The notes beneath the pieces were generated by a model, which saw only the letters and a program-made list of their open reading frames with translations, was not told the origin of the DNA and did no database searches. From NCBI GenBank assembly GCA_003169835.1, contig PNAI01000059.1, positions 1 through 62,954 on the forward strand: a stretch of 62,954 nt of DNA. Direction: 5' to 3'. This DNA is from Hyphomicrobiales bacterium. Lineage in GTDB: Bacteria; Pseudomonadota; Alphaproteobacteria; Rhizobiales; Xanthobacteraceae. Below, piece after piece: positions 46,692 through 56,907 of this stretch; within the stretch, counting starts at the first letter, position 1, and each line of letters starts with the position of its first letter. The translations under genes were made by a program, and so were the position numbers.

Positions 46692-47528
46692 TTACTCTTC
46701 CGCGCCGACATACCCGGCGATGCGCCAGCGGCCAAATCCATCCTTGCCGTAGCACAACCGCTCCGGCGCAAGCGACATGAGCGTTCCAGGCGCGACGAAG
46801 CCGGTCTTGCCGCCCGGCGCAATCACCCGCGCCCAGGCCGCCCGCAGCGTGTCCGGTTCGTTGTCTTTGGCGAGATATCCGAGCAGCCTCACCAGGCTGA
46901 GCCCGAGCGTATCGATCACCTTTGCATTGCCGCGCGGCCCAGCGTGCACTGCGGTCTTGTCGGCGCGCGGATAGACCCAGTCGCGCGGCTTGCTGCGCGT
47001 GTCATCCATGAGACGATCGAATTCGACGTCGTCGAAGCCGGCGTTGCCCGGCGAACAGATGATCCCCGGGCGTCCCGTGAATGGAGTCGCAGTGGTCTCG
47101 GCGGCGAGAGCCGCAAGCGTCGCCCATCCCATTCCGTTGCGGCGTTCGAGTTGGATGGCGGCGGCAAGATTGTCCACCGCCGGACGTTTGCGGTCGAAGC
47201 CGCCGTTGAAATCGCGATCCCAGAAAAAGCCCTGTACCGTGACCAGCCGCTCGAGCCCCGCATAGATCCGCCCCTTGGCGACGGCGGCAAGTTCATTGCG
47301 GAATGTCTCGAAGCTTGCGTCGTCGGCTGCCGCCGGCAGCTTCACCGTCACCGGCTGATAGGACTTCGGCGCCGGTGCGCGCACGTTTGCGCCAGGTGCT
47401 GACGATGGTGCTGACAATGGCGCGGCCGGCGGAGTGTCCGGACGCCACATCTGCTGCGCTGCAATTGGCGCGCTGGCCAGCGCAGGCAGAAAAGCCGAAA
47501 TGAGCGCGAGCCAGACGAGACGGCGCAT
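46692..47528 (-). CDS. Exported hypothetical protein, paralogue B
   Basis: A 278-residue exported protein with the same order as paralogue A: signal peptide, Pro-rich linker, DASFETFRNELAAVA, VTVQGFFWDRDFNGG, LAAAIQLERRNGMGW, IICSPGNAGFDDVEFD and a C-terminal SH3-like APGGKTGFVAPG...WRIAGYVG. I use ATG 47528; ATGs three and ten codons upstream exist. The pair is 80 bases apart on the same strand, an old tandem duplication since identity is only moderate. Confidence 0.7.
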   Translation of the reverse strand: MRRLVWLALISAFLPALASAPIAAQQMWRPDTPPAAPLSAPSSAPGANVRAPAPKSYQPVTVKLPAAADDASFETFRNELAAVAKGRIYAGLERLVTVQGFFWDRDFNGGFDRKRPAVDNLAAAIQLERRNGMGWATLAALAAETTATPFTGRPGIICSPGNAGFDDVEFDRLMDDTRSKPRDWVYPRADKTAVHAGPRGNAKVIDTLGLSLVRLLGYLAKDNEPDTLRAAWARVIAPGGKTGFVAPGTLMSLAPERLCYGKDGFGRWRIAGYVGAEE

Positions 47529-47678
47529 CTGAATCATTTCCCGAATCGCACCGCGCAAAGATAGCGCCTGAACACGATGGGCGCATCACGGCTGGAAAGA
47601 GACGCATACCTTCGTGTTAAATCGGATCGGTTTACGATTTTTCTCGACGCAATCATTGGCCAATGGAAGTGCCCCGCC

Positions 47679-48035
47679 ATGCCCGCCTCTTCGGTTTTTC
47701 CTTATCTGCTCCCAATCCTGATGCTGATCGCCTCCAACGTCTTCATGACGCTGGCCTGGTACGGCCATTTGCGATTCAAGGAAGTCTCGCTTCCCCTCGT
47801 CATCCTGGTGGCCTGGGGAATCGCCTTCGTCGAATATTGCCTGGCCGTTCCGGCCAACCGCTGGGGCAGCGCTGTCTATACCACCGCCCAACTCAAAACC
47901 ATGCAGGAGGTCATCACGCTCCTGGTCTTCGCCGGCTTCTCGCTCATGTATCTCAAGGAGCCGCTCGGCTGGAATCATGCGCTCGGCTTTGCGCTGATTG
48001 CCGCTGGCGCGTTCTTCGTGTTCCAGAAGTGGTGA
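47679..48035 (+). CDS. DMT-like membrane protein (DUF486)
   Basis: The 118-residue protein has four membrane helices. LLPILMLIASNVFMTLAWYGHL, ILVAWGIAFVEYCLAVPANRWG and LKTMQEVITLLVFAGFS match DUF486, small relatives of drug/metabolite transporters. ATG 47679 follows GGAAG; the longer open frame upstream adds a polar segment and is unlikely. Function unknown. Confidence 0.75.
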   Translation: MPASSVFPYLLPILMLIASNVFMTLAWYGHLRFKEVSLPLVILVAWGIAFVEYCLAVPANRWGSAVYTTAQLKTMQEVITLLVFAGFSLMYLKEPLGWNHALGFALIAAGAFFVFQKW

Positions 48036-48146
48036 ATTTCGGCTGAGGCCGCAGCCTTGCAGCGGCAAGGCAACCTTTAGGTCGTACGAGCGTTGATGAG
48101 GGCTTGAGGAAATAAGTCCTGCGCTCATCGGGCGAAAGGAAAAGCC

Positions 48147-48308
48147 ATGAATATGCTTATTAGCGTGCTCATCACATTTGTCGTCATCATTTTGGTGCTT
48201 TATCTGGTCAACCTGCTGCCGATCGACGGTCGCGCCAAGCAAATCGTGCGCGTCATCGTCGTCATCATAGGCATCATTTCGCTGTTGAAATACATCGCGG
48301 TCTTTTGA
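48147..48308 (+). CDS. Small membrane protein (Thivi_2564-like, 53 aa)
   Basis: The 53-residue product is two hydrophobic helices around NLLPIDGRAKQIV, as in the Thivi_2564 family of small membrane proteins. AAAGGA precedes the ATG at good spacing. The stop is 11 bases from the convergent sugar dehydrogenase stop. Confidence 0.65.
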   Translation: MNMLISVLITFVVIILVLYLVNLLPIDGRAKQIVRVIVVIIGIISLLKYIAVF

Positions 48309-48319
48309 GCGATTGCGGA

Positions 48320-49450
48320 TTACTTCGCCGGCGCCACGCGCAGGATGCGGCCATTGCGATTGTCGGTAAGAAGATAAAGCGCGCCGTCCGGTCCCTCGCG
48401 CACGTCGCGGATGCGCTCGCGTAATCCCTCCAGCAGTCGCTCTTCCTTTCCCACTTTGTCGCCGTCCACTTCGAGCCGCACCAGCATCTGGCCGGCCAGC
48501 GCGCCCACGAACAGATTTCCGCGCCACGCCGGGAAAAGTTTGCCGCTGTAGAACGCCATGCCCGACGGCGCGATCGATGGCACCCAGTATTTGATCGGCT
48601 GCTCCATCCCCGGCTTGGCTGTGCTCTCGTGAATGCGCGCGCCGTTGTAGTCGATGCCGTAGCCGATCACCGGCCAGCCGTAGTTCTTGCTGGCCTCGGG
48701 GATATTGATCTCGTCGCCGCCGCGCGGGCCGTGTTCGTGCATCCAGAATTTTCCGGTCGCCGGGTTGATCGCCGCGCCTTGCGAATTGCGGTGGCCGTAG
48801 CTCCAGGTTTCCGGCTTCGCATCCGGCCGGCCGACGAAGGGATTATCCGGCGGCACCGTACCGTCCGGCCGAATGCGAACGATCTTGCCGAGATGGTTAG
48901 AAAGATTCTGCGCTTCCTTCGGGAAGCTGGCATGCTCGCCGAGCGTGAGAAACAGATTTCTGTCAGGCATCTGCACGATGCGGCAGCCGAAATGGTTGCC
49001 GCTCGACAGCGGCCCTTCCTGGTGGAAAATGACTTTCACATCGTCGAGGCGCGGCGCTGCGCCATCGACCAGCTTGCCGCGTGCGAGCGCCGTACGCGCA
49101 CCGTTGCCGGCCGGCTCGGCGTAGCAGAAATAGATCGTCTGGTTCTGCGCAAATGCACGATCGAGCACGACATCATGCAATCCGCCCTGGCCGGAGGCGG
49201 CGACTTGCGGCACGCCATAGACCGGCGGCGAGAGCTTGCCGTCGCGCGTCACAATCCGCATGCGGCCGGGACGTTCCGTCACCAGCATGCGTCCGTCAGG
49301 AAGGAAGGCGAGCGCCCAGGGATTGATCAGACCGCCGGCGACGGTCTCGACAGTGATGTCGCCGGCGGCCGATCGAAATGTTTCTGCGGGGGCAGGGGAG
49401 CACGCCACCGCCAGAAGCGATAACGCATACGCGACGAGACTCAATCTCAT
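48320..49450 (-). CDS. PQQ-dependent sugar dehydrogenase-like protein
   Basis: A 376-residue exported six-bladed propeller (signal peptide to APAET). Recognisable parts are [69 protein letters not shown] and KNYGWP, as in the soluble aldose dehydrogenase (YliI/Asd) family. Members oxidise sugars using PQQ and calcium in the periplasm. PQQ use is inferred; no PQQ synthesis genes are in this window. Start ATG 49450 is two codons inside the longest frame. Confidence 0.82.
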   Translation of the reverse strand: MRLSLVAYALSLLAVACSPAPAETFRSAAGDITVETVAGGLINPWALAFLPDGRMLVTERPGRMRIVTRDGKLSPPVYGVPQVAASGQGGLHDVVLDRAFAQNQTIYFCYAEPAGNGARTALARGKLVDGAAPRLDDVKVIFHQEGPLSSGNHFGCRIVQMPDRNLFLTLGEHASFPKEAQNLSNHLGKIVRIRPDGTVPPDNPFVGRPDAKPETWSYGHRNSQGAAINPATGKFWMHEHGPRGGDEINIPEASKNYGWPVIGYGIDYNGARIHESTAKPGMEQPIKYWVPSIAPSGMAFYSGKLFPAWRGNLFVGALAGQMLVRLEVDGDKVGKEERLLEGLRERIRDVREGPDGALYLLTDNRNGRILRVAPAK

Positions 49451-49568
49451 GAACATTCTCCTGGGCGCCGTAACGCGAACCTATGACGCCCAGGAGGAAT
49501 GCGGCAAGCTACACTTTACGGAACACTCGGGGACGCCACCGAACGCCAAAGTACGCGACCACGCTACG

Positions 49569-49832
49569 CTACTGTACGCAACGCACTTCGGTGCGGGCGC
49601 AAGGCCCGTCGGCAGACGCTCCCGCGCGTGCGATGCCGAGGGACACCGCGACCACCGCGATGGCGAGCGATACAACGAGCGCCGCGGTGGTGAGGAGTCC
49701 GGCGAAGGCCCGGTGGCGCCGCTTGTACGCACCATCGTGCAGGATCGGATGCGAAAATCCGATCCTCTCAACGAGTGTCGCGGTCTTGGCCACGGGCCTG
49801 ATCGTGAAGTTGATATGGTGACGAATCAGCAT
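49569..49832 (-). CDS. Possible small membrane protein
   Basis: An 87-residue frame with a polar N-terminal half and one hydrophobic helix (FAGLLTTAALVVSLAIAVVAVSLGIA). No family recognised and no clear ribosome site. The helix is the main argument that it is real. Confidence 0.35.
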   Translation of the reverse strand: MLIRHHINFTIRPVAKTATLVERIGFSHPILHDGAYKRRHRAFAGLLTTAALVVSLAIAVVAVSLGIARAGASADGPCARTEVRCVQ

Positions 49833-49956
49833 GGTTCAAATATCGCGCGCGATACTGGCGGCGATCTGTCCACACTTGGGCAAAGCGGTTGATGAACGGC
49901 GGCAATTTCGTGGCAAAGCGCGTCAGGTAAATTGTTCGTGACAATCCGCACACTTA

Positions 49957-50061
49957 GAGCATGATCCCGAAAAGTGGGAACCGATTTTCGGAAAAGATCA
50001 TGCTCAAACAAGAAAAAGCTAGAGCCCTGCTCTGATTCTATCAATGTGGATAAGGCTCTAG
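49957..50061. repeat. Intergenic palindromic repeat (GAGCATGATC type)
   Basis: GAGCATGATC (49957-49966) pairs with GATCATGCTC-like sequence ending at 50005, and CCGAAAA with TTTTCGG inside. GCTAGAGCC (50018-50026) pairs with GGCTCTAGC (50053-50061). This is a very common repeat in Hyphomicrobiales. Confidence 0.85.
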
Positions 50062-50077
50062 CGCCGTGTGCTGCGAC

Positions 50078-50710
50078 TTATCCTGCGCTTTCCTCCGTAA
50101 CCGGATGCCAATCCATGGAGACATGGCGCGGCTGCGCCGCCACGCGCGCTAGCCAATCGCGGATCGCGGGAAAGTTATCGAGTTCGTAGTCGCATTCATG
50201 CGCGACATGCGCGTAGGCGTACAACGCAATGTCGGCGATCGTGTAGCGGTCGGCGGCGAAGAAGCGATTCTTCGCGAGATGCTTTTCCATCACGCCGAGC
50301 GCCTGGTAGCCCTTTTCCATCCAATCCTCGAGCGCGTGCATTTGCAGCTCGCGCCCGCCTTTGACCAGCGTGAGCCAGAACCACGCGGCGCCGAGATTGG
50401 GCTGCAGGCTGTTCTGCTCGAAGAACATCCATTGCAGCGCGTCGTAGCGATCGATGCGATCGGCCGGCGCAAGCGGCGTGTCGGTCGCGATGTAGGCGAG
50501 GATGGCGTTCGATTCCGGCAGATAGCGGCCCGGCGTCACCTCGAGCAGCGGCACATGGCCGCTTGGGTTCTTGGTCAAAAAATCGGGCGTGCGCGTTTCG
50601 CCCTTGAGGATGTCGATCTCGATCAGATTGTAAGCAACGCCAAGCTGCGCGAACGCGAGCCGCACCTTGTAGCAATTGCCGGAGCGGCGCATCGAATAGA
50701 GCGTGTACAT
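50078..50710 (-). CDS. Glutathione S-transferase family protein
   Basis: A 210-residue GST with YSMRRSGNCYKVRLA at the active-site end of the thioredoxin-like domain, NPSGHVPLLE with the cis-Pro, PESNAILAYIA for glutathione binding, and an all-helical C-terminal domain (YTIADIALYAYAH). GGGGAG lies ten bases before ATG 50710; the longer frame is unlikely. Substrate unknown. Confidence 0.8.
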   Translation of the reverse strand: MYTLYSMRRSGNCYKVRLAFAQLGVAYNLIEIDILKGETRTPDFLTKNPSGHVPLLEVTPGRYLPESNAILAYIATDTPLAPADRIDRYDALQWMFFEQNSLQPNLGAAWFWLTLVKGGRELQMHALEDWMEKGYQALGVMEKHLAKNRFFAADRYTIADIALYAYAHVAHECDYELDNFPAIRDWLARVAAQPRHVSMDWHPVTEESAG

Positions 50711-50921
50711 CCCCGCGTTCTCCCCGGGCGCATTGTCGGCGCCGCAAGACGATACGTGCCCCATCACGATAAAAGAGCAATGCGCGCGGATTGCAAGGGT
50801 GCCGATGCGCGCTTGCGCGGAAAATACGGGCCGCTATGCCGCGGTGCAAAATGAAATAGGTTTCATCTCGCGAATGAACGCCGCGCGAAAAAAATCTCCC
50901 GTCACTTTGCTTACGTGAATC

Positions 50922-52193
50922 TTACGAGCTTGGCACGGGCGCGCCGCGCGTGAAAACAGCGGTATCGGAAAGCGCGCGCCGCAGCGCCAGCACGAACACC
51001 GCAAGCATGGCTAAAACCCCGAGCGGGATCAGCGTGTGCTCCGCGATAGCGCGGGCAAACAGTGGCACGAACCACAACAGCGCCAGCGTCGATTTTTCCC
51101 AAGGGCCAAAGCCGCGCGTCATTCCGTCGGCGGCGAGATAGGCGATCGCGGGCGCCAGAACCATCATGTCGTAGTCGAGGCTGTAGGGCGTCGCGAGAAT
51201 AGCGCCGATCGCCAGGGCTGTGGCTTTGACCGGATAGGCGGCTTCGCTGCGCCACAGCCACACCAGCACGCCGCCGATCGCGAGCGTCACCGCGCCCTGC
51301 GCCGCATAGGCCAGCGGCACGCTTCCGCCCCACATGCGCGCCCATGCGAACAAGCTTTGGATTTTGTGCCAGCCGGTGCCGCCGGCTTCCAGTACTTCCA
51401 CGCGCGTCAGATGCATCGACGCGAAGAACGCTCGCCAGACATCGCTGCCGAACACGAGCGTGGTTGCGAGGATGAGCAACGCCACGGTTGCGGCCGCGGC
51501 GGCGAGCGTTCGCCAGCGCCCGCTCGCGATCAGCACCAGCGGGATCAGCAATCCGAATTGCGGCTTGTAACTGAGCAGCCCGAACAGAATACCGGCCAGC
51601 ACTGGCCTGCGGTCGAGCACTACGAGCGCGTAGCCCATCAACGCTGCGGTGAGAAATCCATTGTGCCCGTGGCCCATATTGACCAGCACCGCCGGGAAGG
51701 CCAACGCGAGCAGGTACACGAGCGGATCGTTTGCGAAATCTTTGCCTTCCCCAGGCGTTGGGTTCGGAAACGAAAAACGCACGATCTCTCGAACGCAGAG
51801 CAGATAGAGCACAAGCGTCACGCCCTGCCACACCGCAAGCGCAAGTTGGTAGGGCATCGTCGCCAGCGCGCCCGCGATGAACAGAAAGAACGGCGGATAA
51901 TGCCAGCCGTAGAACTGCGTCGTTTCGCCGAAGATCGCCTTCTCGCGCGAAAACTGCGCCGGCCAATCGAACGGCGCGGCCGCCTTTCCATCGAGCACGT
52001 AAGTGCCTGCGGCATAGACGTTGGAAAAATCACTTCCGAGTGGGCGGCCCTGATAATCAATGAGGCCGTTCGACGTGACGATCAAAAAAAGCAATCCGGC
52101 GCCGGACGCAGCGAGCACGGCCGCAGCCCACAGCCGCATGCGCTCGCGGGTGAGCCAGTCTCCGGTCCGCAATGTTTCGAGCCACGGCGCCAT
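50922..52193 (-). CDS. GT87-like integral membrane glycosyltransferase (DUF2029)
   Basis: The 423-residue protein has about ten helices. The first luminal loop has GRPLGSDFSNVYAAG with the acidic residue expected for catalysis, and further conserved pieces are YPPFFLFIAGALA, NMGHGHNGFL and LLSYKPQFGLL. These are the marks of DUF2029/GT87 mannosyltransferases that use polyprenyl-phosphate sugars. The acceptor glycan is unknown. It stands alone, and is the second membrane C-type glycosyltransferase in the window. Confidence 0.82.
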   Translation of the reverse strand: MAPWLETLRTGDWLTRERMRLWAAAVLAASGAGLLFLIVTSNGLIDYQGRPLGSDFSNVYAAGTYVLDGKAAAPFDWPAQFSREKAIFGETTQFYGWHYPPFFLFIAGALATMPYQLALAVWQGVTLVLYLLCVREIVRFSFPNPTPGEGKDFANDPLVYLLALAFPAVLVNMGHGHNGFLTAALMGYALVVLDRRPVLAGILFGLLSYKPQFGLLIPLVLIASGRWRTLAAAAATVALLILATTLVFGSDVWRAFFASMHLTRVEVLEAGGTGWHKIQSLFAWARMWGGSVPLAYAAQGAVTLAIGGVLVWLWRSEAAYPVKATALAIGAILATPYSLDYDMMVLAPAIAYLAADGMTRGFGPWEKSTLALLWFVPLFARAIAEHTLIPLGVLAMLAVFVLALRRALSDTAVFTRGAPVPSS

Positions 52194-52240
52194 AAAGCCC
52201 TCCGAGCGCTCGAATCTAGTGCAAAGCAGCTAACGAGAGT

Positions 52241-52552
52241 TTATCGCGCCGGGCGCTTGCTGGTGCAGCCCACGGTGGGGCAATTGACGGCAAAACCGCG
52301 CGCGTCGAACATACAGGCGACGAAGGATTCACCACGGTAAGGCATGCCGTAGCATTTCGGGTCGGCCTCGCAGGCGGCGGTGTTCTTGTGCCGGCCGCAC
52401 GGATCGCCCGGGCTGGAGGGGCACCAGTCGCTGGGCGAGGTCCCGCAGACCCTTGTGGCGCCCACGGATTTTGCGAAAACGTCAATCGGCGCCCCGGCCG
52501 AGAGCGAAAGCAACAGTGCAATTAATATTAGCAGCGTTGATCGGTACATCAT
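52241..52552 (-). CDS. Secreted cysteine-rich small protein
   Basis: A 103-residue exported protein with a signal peptide followed by ~75 residues with eight cysteines (RVCGTSPSDWCPSSPGDPC, ACEADPKC, ACMFD, NCPTVGC). Four disulfides are possible in the periplasm. A pattern like CxxxxxxxAACEADPKCYG recalls small disulfide-rich exported proteins in rhizobia. Function unknown. Confidence 0.65.
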   Translation of the reverse strand: MMYRSTLLILIALLLSLSAGAPIDVFAKSVGATRVCGTSPSDWCPSSPGDPCGRHKNTAACEADPKCYGMPYRGESFVACMFDARGFAVNCPTVGCTSKRPAR

Positions 52553-52597
52553 TCTTTTGCGGCTTGCCGTTCACCTTCCGCCCTATTAGGAAACTAG

Positions 52598-53857
<1,260 letters not shown>

Positions 53858-53973
53858 CGATAGTTGCTTACGCGTGATCGTGATGCGGTGCAGCATATGG
53901 CATCGTGGCGTTGTTTACGCCTGATTCAGTGATTAAGTTCACATTATCCATTCATTCCCACGGGAGGATTATC

Positions 53974-54468
53974 ATGTTTCGTATTTCGACTAGTGTTGCA
54001 CTCGCGATGTTGGCACTGACAGCCGGCTCGGCATCGGCGCAATCGCGCGTGGAGGTCGGCGTGCTCGCTTGCCGCGGTCCGACGACGAGCTTCATCTTGG
54101 CCTCGGTCAGCGATTTACGCTGCGTGTTCCGCCGCACCGACGGCCAGAGCTTTCGCTATCATGCAACCGTTCGGCTGATCGGCGTGAACATCGGCGTTCT
54201 TCAAACGACGGCGCTTGAATGGGGTGTTTACGCGCCGACCCGTCGAATCGGCGGTGCTGACCTGCACGGCGGCTACGGCGGCGTATCGGCCGGCGCCTCG
54301 CTCGGCCTCGGTCTCGGTGCCAACGTCCTTGTCGGCGGATCGAACAACACGATCGCGTTGCAGCCGGTGAGCGTGCAGGGCCAGACGGGCTGGAGCGTTC
54401 AGGCCGGCATATCCGGACTTGAGTTGACCGGCGAGGGGCGCGCGCCGCGCAGAATGCGGCGGCGCTAA
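53974..54468 (+). CDS. DUF992-family exported protein (copy 1)
   Basis: The 164-residue protein has a signal peptide (to ASAQS) then SRVEVGVLACRGPTTSFILAS, LRCVFRR and YGGVSAGASLGLGLGANVLVGGSNNTIALQP, as in DUF992, an exported family of Hyphomicrobiales of unknown function. GGGAGG precedes ATG 53974. A paralogue with a nearly identical plan follows 280 bases later, with its own terminator. This copy has a longer basic C-terminus (GRAPRRMRRR). Confidence 0.8.
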   Translation: MFRISTSVALAMLALTAGSASAQSRVEVGVLACRGPTTSFILASVSDLRCVFRRTDGQSFRYHATVRLIGVNIGVLQTTALEWGVYAPTRRIGGADLHGGYGGVSAGASLGLGLGANVLVGGSNNTIALQPVSVQGQTGWSVQAGISGLELTGEGRAPRRMRRR

Positions 54469-54499
54469 ACCGCCGGGTTTCATCAAAGGATTTCAGAGT

Positions 54500-54530
54500 G
54501 CGGCGGCGCGTTGCCGCCGCATTTCATTTC
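54500..54530 (+). terminator. Rho-independent terminator after DUF992 copy 1
   Basis: GCGGCGGC/GCCGCCGC (54500-54507, 54513-54520) with an A/T-rich tail ATTTCATTTC. The same hairpin type follows the second copy. Confidence 0.75.
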
Positions 54531-54562
54531 AAGATCAGGCGCCCTTCGACACCGGCGCGTGC
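54524..54562 (-). pseudogene. Leftover 3' end of a 5'-nucleotidase-like gene
   Basis: On the minus strand this short stretch encodes RAGVEGRLILK and a stop; the intact gene downstream ends TGVEGRIILK and a stop. The similarity and the position after the first DUF992 copy show that the duplication included the neighbouring gene's end. Nothing upstream resembles the enzyme. Confidence 0.65.
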
Positions 54563-54746
54563 CGTTCGCATCCAGCGCTTTTGCGGAAATTTGAAATAAT
54601 ATCCGCTGGCGCCCATTTTATTGGTTTTCATCGTATTTGACGGAACCGAATTCCGCGCGCAGCGTTTCCATGGTACCGCGCGCCAACTCTGGATATTTGG
54701 AGTTTGGCGACGAGAGTTTTTGCCTTGTCTCCAAAGGAGAAGTCCT

Positions 54747-55223
54747 ATGAAACGCATTTCAGCAATTCTTGCCGTGACGGCAACCGCGCTGCTCGCGTCT
54801 GCCGCCTCGGCCTCGGCCTCAGCCGCATCACGCGTCGAAGTCGGCGTACTCACATGCAGCGGACCGACGACGAGCTTCATCATCGGCTCGCAGACCGATC
54901 TGCGCTGCGTGTTCCGCCACAACAGCGGCCGCGTGAGCCATTATCGTTATCGCGGCACCGTTAACCGCCTCGGCGTCGATATCGGCGTGGGGCAACGCAC
55001 CGCGATCGCGTGGGCCGTATTCGCGCCGACTCGGCATGTCGGCCGCGGCGATCTGCGCGGCAGCTACGGCGGCGTATCGGCGGGGGCCTCGGTTGGCGTC
55101 GGCGGCGGTGCGAACGCGCTGGTCGGCGGATCGAACAACACCATCGCACTGCAGCCCTTAAGTGTGGAGGCCCAGAGCGGCGTTGGCGTGAACGCAGGTA
55201 TCGCCGGTCTCAATTTGATTTAA
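54747..55223 (+). CDS. DUF992-family exported protein (copy 2)
   Basis: A 158-residue protein: signal peptide, then SRVEVGVLTCSGPTTSFIIG, LRCVFRHNSGR and GGVSAGASVGVGGGANALVGGSNNTIALQP. It is the paralogue of the upstream gene and lacks the basic tail. AAGGAGAAG precedes ATG 54747. Conserved Cys pairs are in both copies. Function unknown. Confidence 0.8.
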   Translation: MKRISAILAVTATALLASAASASASAASRVEVGVLTCSGPTTSFIIGSQTDLRCVFRHNSGRVSHYRYRGTVNRLGVDIGVGQRTAIAWAVFAPTRHVGRGDLRGSYGGVSAGASVGVGGGANALVGGSNNTIALQPLSVEAQSGVGVNAGIAGLNLI

Positions 55224-55254
55224 GGCCCGGCATTCCGAAAAAAGATGCGGAGCG

Positions 55255-55285
55255 CGGCGGCAGCCTTGCCGCCGTGTTCATTTTA
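55255..55285 (+). terminator. Rho-independent terminator after DUF992 copy 2
   Basis: CGGCGGC/GCCGCCG (55255-55261, 55268-55274) followed by TGTTCATTTTA. It overlaps the stop region of the convergent nucleotidase. Confidence 0.7.
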
Positions 55286-56801
55286 GGATGATGCGGCCTT
55301 CGACACCGGTGTTCACCGTGCCGAGTTTGTGCACATAGGCGAGCACTTCGTTCACCACCAGCGGACCATCGTAACCGCGGATCAACTGCTTAGCGTCGCG
55401 GAACATGACATAGCCGTCGCCGCCGCGCGCCAGGAAATCGTTGGTCGCGACCTTGTAATTTTTTGCCTCCTGCAACGGCTCGCCCGCGACCTTGATCGAG
55501 AGCACGCGCTGGCCGACGGGGAGGCGCGCGCCCGCTTCGATCACCAGGCCAGACACCTGCGGAAACCGTCCAGCCGCTCCTGGCAGCGACCTCAATCCAT
55601 TCTCGATCGCGGCTTTCAGATTCCTGCCGCTGATCTCGATCAGTCCGACGCGATTGCCGAACGGCAGTTCCGCAAAAATATCGCTGCGTTTGATCGCGCT
55701 GCCCGCCGAATAGGACTTGCCGGCGCGGATGGAGCCGCCGTTGATCACTGCGGCGTCGGCTCCGGTGGAGACGCGGATGGCGTCGGCGATCATGTTGCCG
55801 ATTGCCGCTTCCCCGGTGCGCACCGTCGCATTCCGGCTGTCGAGCTTGACCGCGGTCGTGCCGATCTGGACATCGAGTTCCTTCACCAGCGTGCGGTCCA
55901 GCCCGCGAACCATTTGCGCCACCTTGCGGTCCGGCCGCACATTTGCGGTGTCGATGACGCGGAAACGCGGCCACCACGCTACTTGCCGGGTTCCGCCGAT
56001 TTCGTTGATCGTGAAGGTAATATCGATGGCGGTGACGTAATGCGCGTCGTAACTCGACTCGACCATCGCCGCGCGGCCGTCGTAGTTGATGAACAGGTCA
56101 TGGTCGTCGCCGGAAAGCGTGAGATCGACCGTGTTGCTGTTGAACAGCGCGTAATCCTGTTTGCGGTTGGCGTGCACGACGGCGACAACCAGATCGGCGC
56201 CCTCGCGGCGCAAAAGTTCGGCCTGCTGCTTGACCGTTTCGACGGTGGGCGAGAATTTGAGATCTTCCGGGCTCGATTCCTGCGGGGAACTGTCGGATGT
56301 CGCGCCGGTGATGCCGACGCGCACGCCGCCGAACGTCACGATGGCGCGGTCCTTGAATCCTTCAAGCACCTTGCCGTCGGGCCCGCGCAGGTTGGCGGCG
56401 TAGCGTGGAAATTTTGCCTCCGCCATGCGCTTGAAAAACACCGCCTTGCCGAAATCGAATTCGTGGTTGCCGGGCACGAACACGTCCGGCGGAATCATGT
56501 TGGTGAGTTTGATGATGCTGGCGCCCTGGTCGATGCCCGACATCAGCGAGGGCGAGATCGTGTCGCCGGCATGCGCGAACACCACGTAGCGGCCCTTGGC
56601 CCGTTCGGCCTTGACGACGGCGGCGAGCCGCGCGAACCCGCCGCGCCGCTGCCCGTCCGCCATGAGGGTGTCGTTCATCTGGTAGATGTCGTTGACCAGC
56701 ACGAACGTGATCTTCACCGTCTTGGCCGGCGCGGCCTCGGCAGCGGCCCAGGCGGCGGCAGCCACGAGGCAGACGGCGAGGATATGTCGGATGGCGATCA
56801 T
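55278..56801 (-). CDS. 5'-nucleotidase/UshA-family metallophosphoesterase
   Basis: The 507-residue exported protein has a signal peptide (to AEAAP), a calcineurin-like domain (FVLVNDIYQMND, HAGDTISPS, VPGNHEFDFG, VVHANR) and a C-terminal 5_nucleotid_C domain (VINGGSIRAG, FLARGGDGYVMF). It should release phosphate from nucleotides or related sugar phosphates in the periplasm. The first metal motif reads NDIYQ, where most members have ND(F/L/I)HG, so one metal ligand may differ. It is convergent with the DUF992 gene. Confidence 0.85.
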   Translation of the reverse strand: MIAIRHILAVCLVAAAAWAAAEAAPAKTVKITFVLVNDIYQMNDTLMADGQRRGGFARLAAVVKAERAKGRYVVFAHAGDTISPSLMSGIDQGASIIKLTNMIPPDVFVPGNHEFDFGKAVFFKRMAEAKFPRYAANLRGPDGKVLEGFKDRAIVTFGGVRVGITGATSDSSPQESSPEDLKFSPTVETVKQQAELLRREGADLVVAVVHANRKQDYALFNSNTVDLTLSGDDHDLFINYDGRAAMVESSYDAHYVTAIDITFTINEIGGTRQVAWWPRFRVIDTANVRPDRKVAQMVRGLDRTLVKELDVQIGTTAVKLDSRNATVRTGEAAIGNMIADAIRVSTGADAAVINGGSIRAGKSYSAGSAIKRSDIFAELPFGNRVGLIEISGRNLKAAIENGLRSLPGAAGRFPQVSGLVIEAGARLPVGQRVLSIKVAGEPLQEAKNYKVATNDFLARGGDGYVMFRDAKQLIRGYDGPLVVNEVLAYVHKLGTVNTGVEGRIILK

Positions 56802-56907
56802 GTGGGATGATTCGACGTGGGTTCGGACCGCCTCTTAACACGCATATGACACGCATGGACAGCCGCCAGCGATCGCCTATGCTCGCGCACATGCGATCTG
56901 ACGTGCC

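Noticed and set aside
55329..56810. 493-codon plus-strand frame opposite the 5'-nucleotidase
   Set aside because: Antisense shadow; the real gene has all family motifs on the minus strand.
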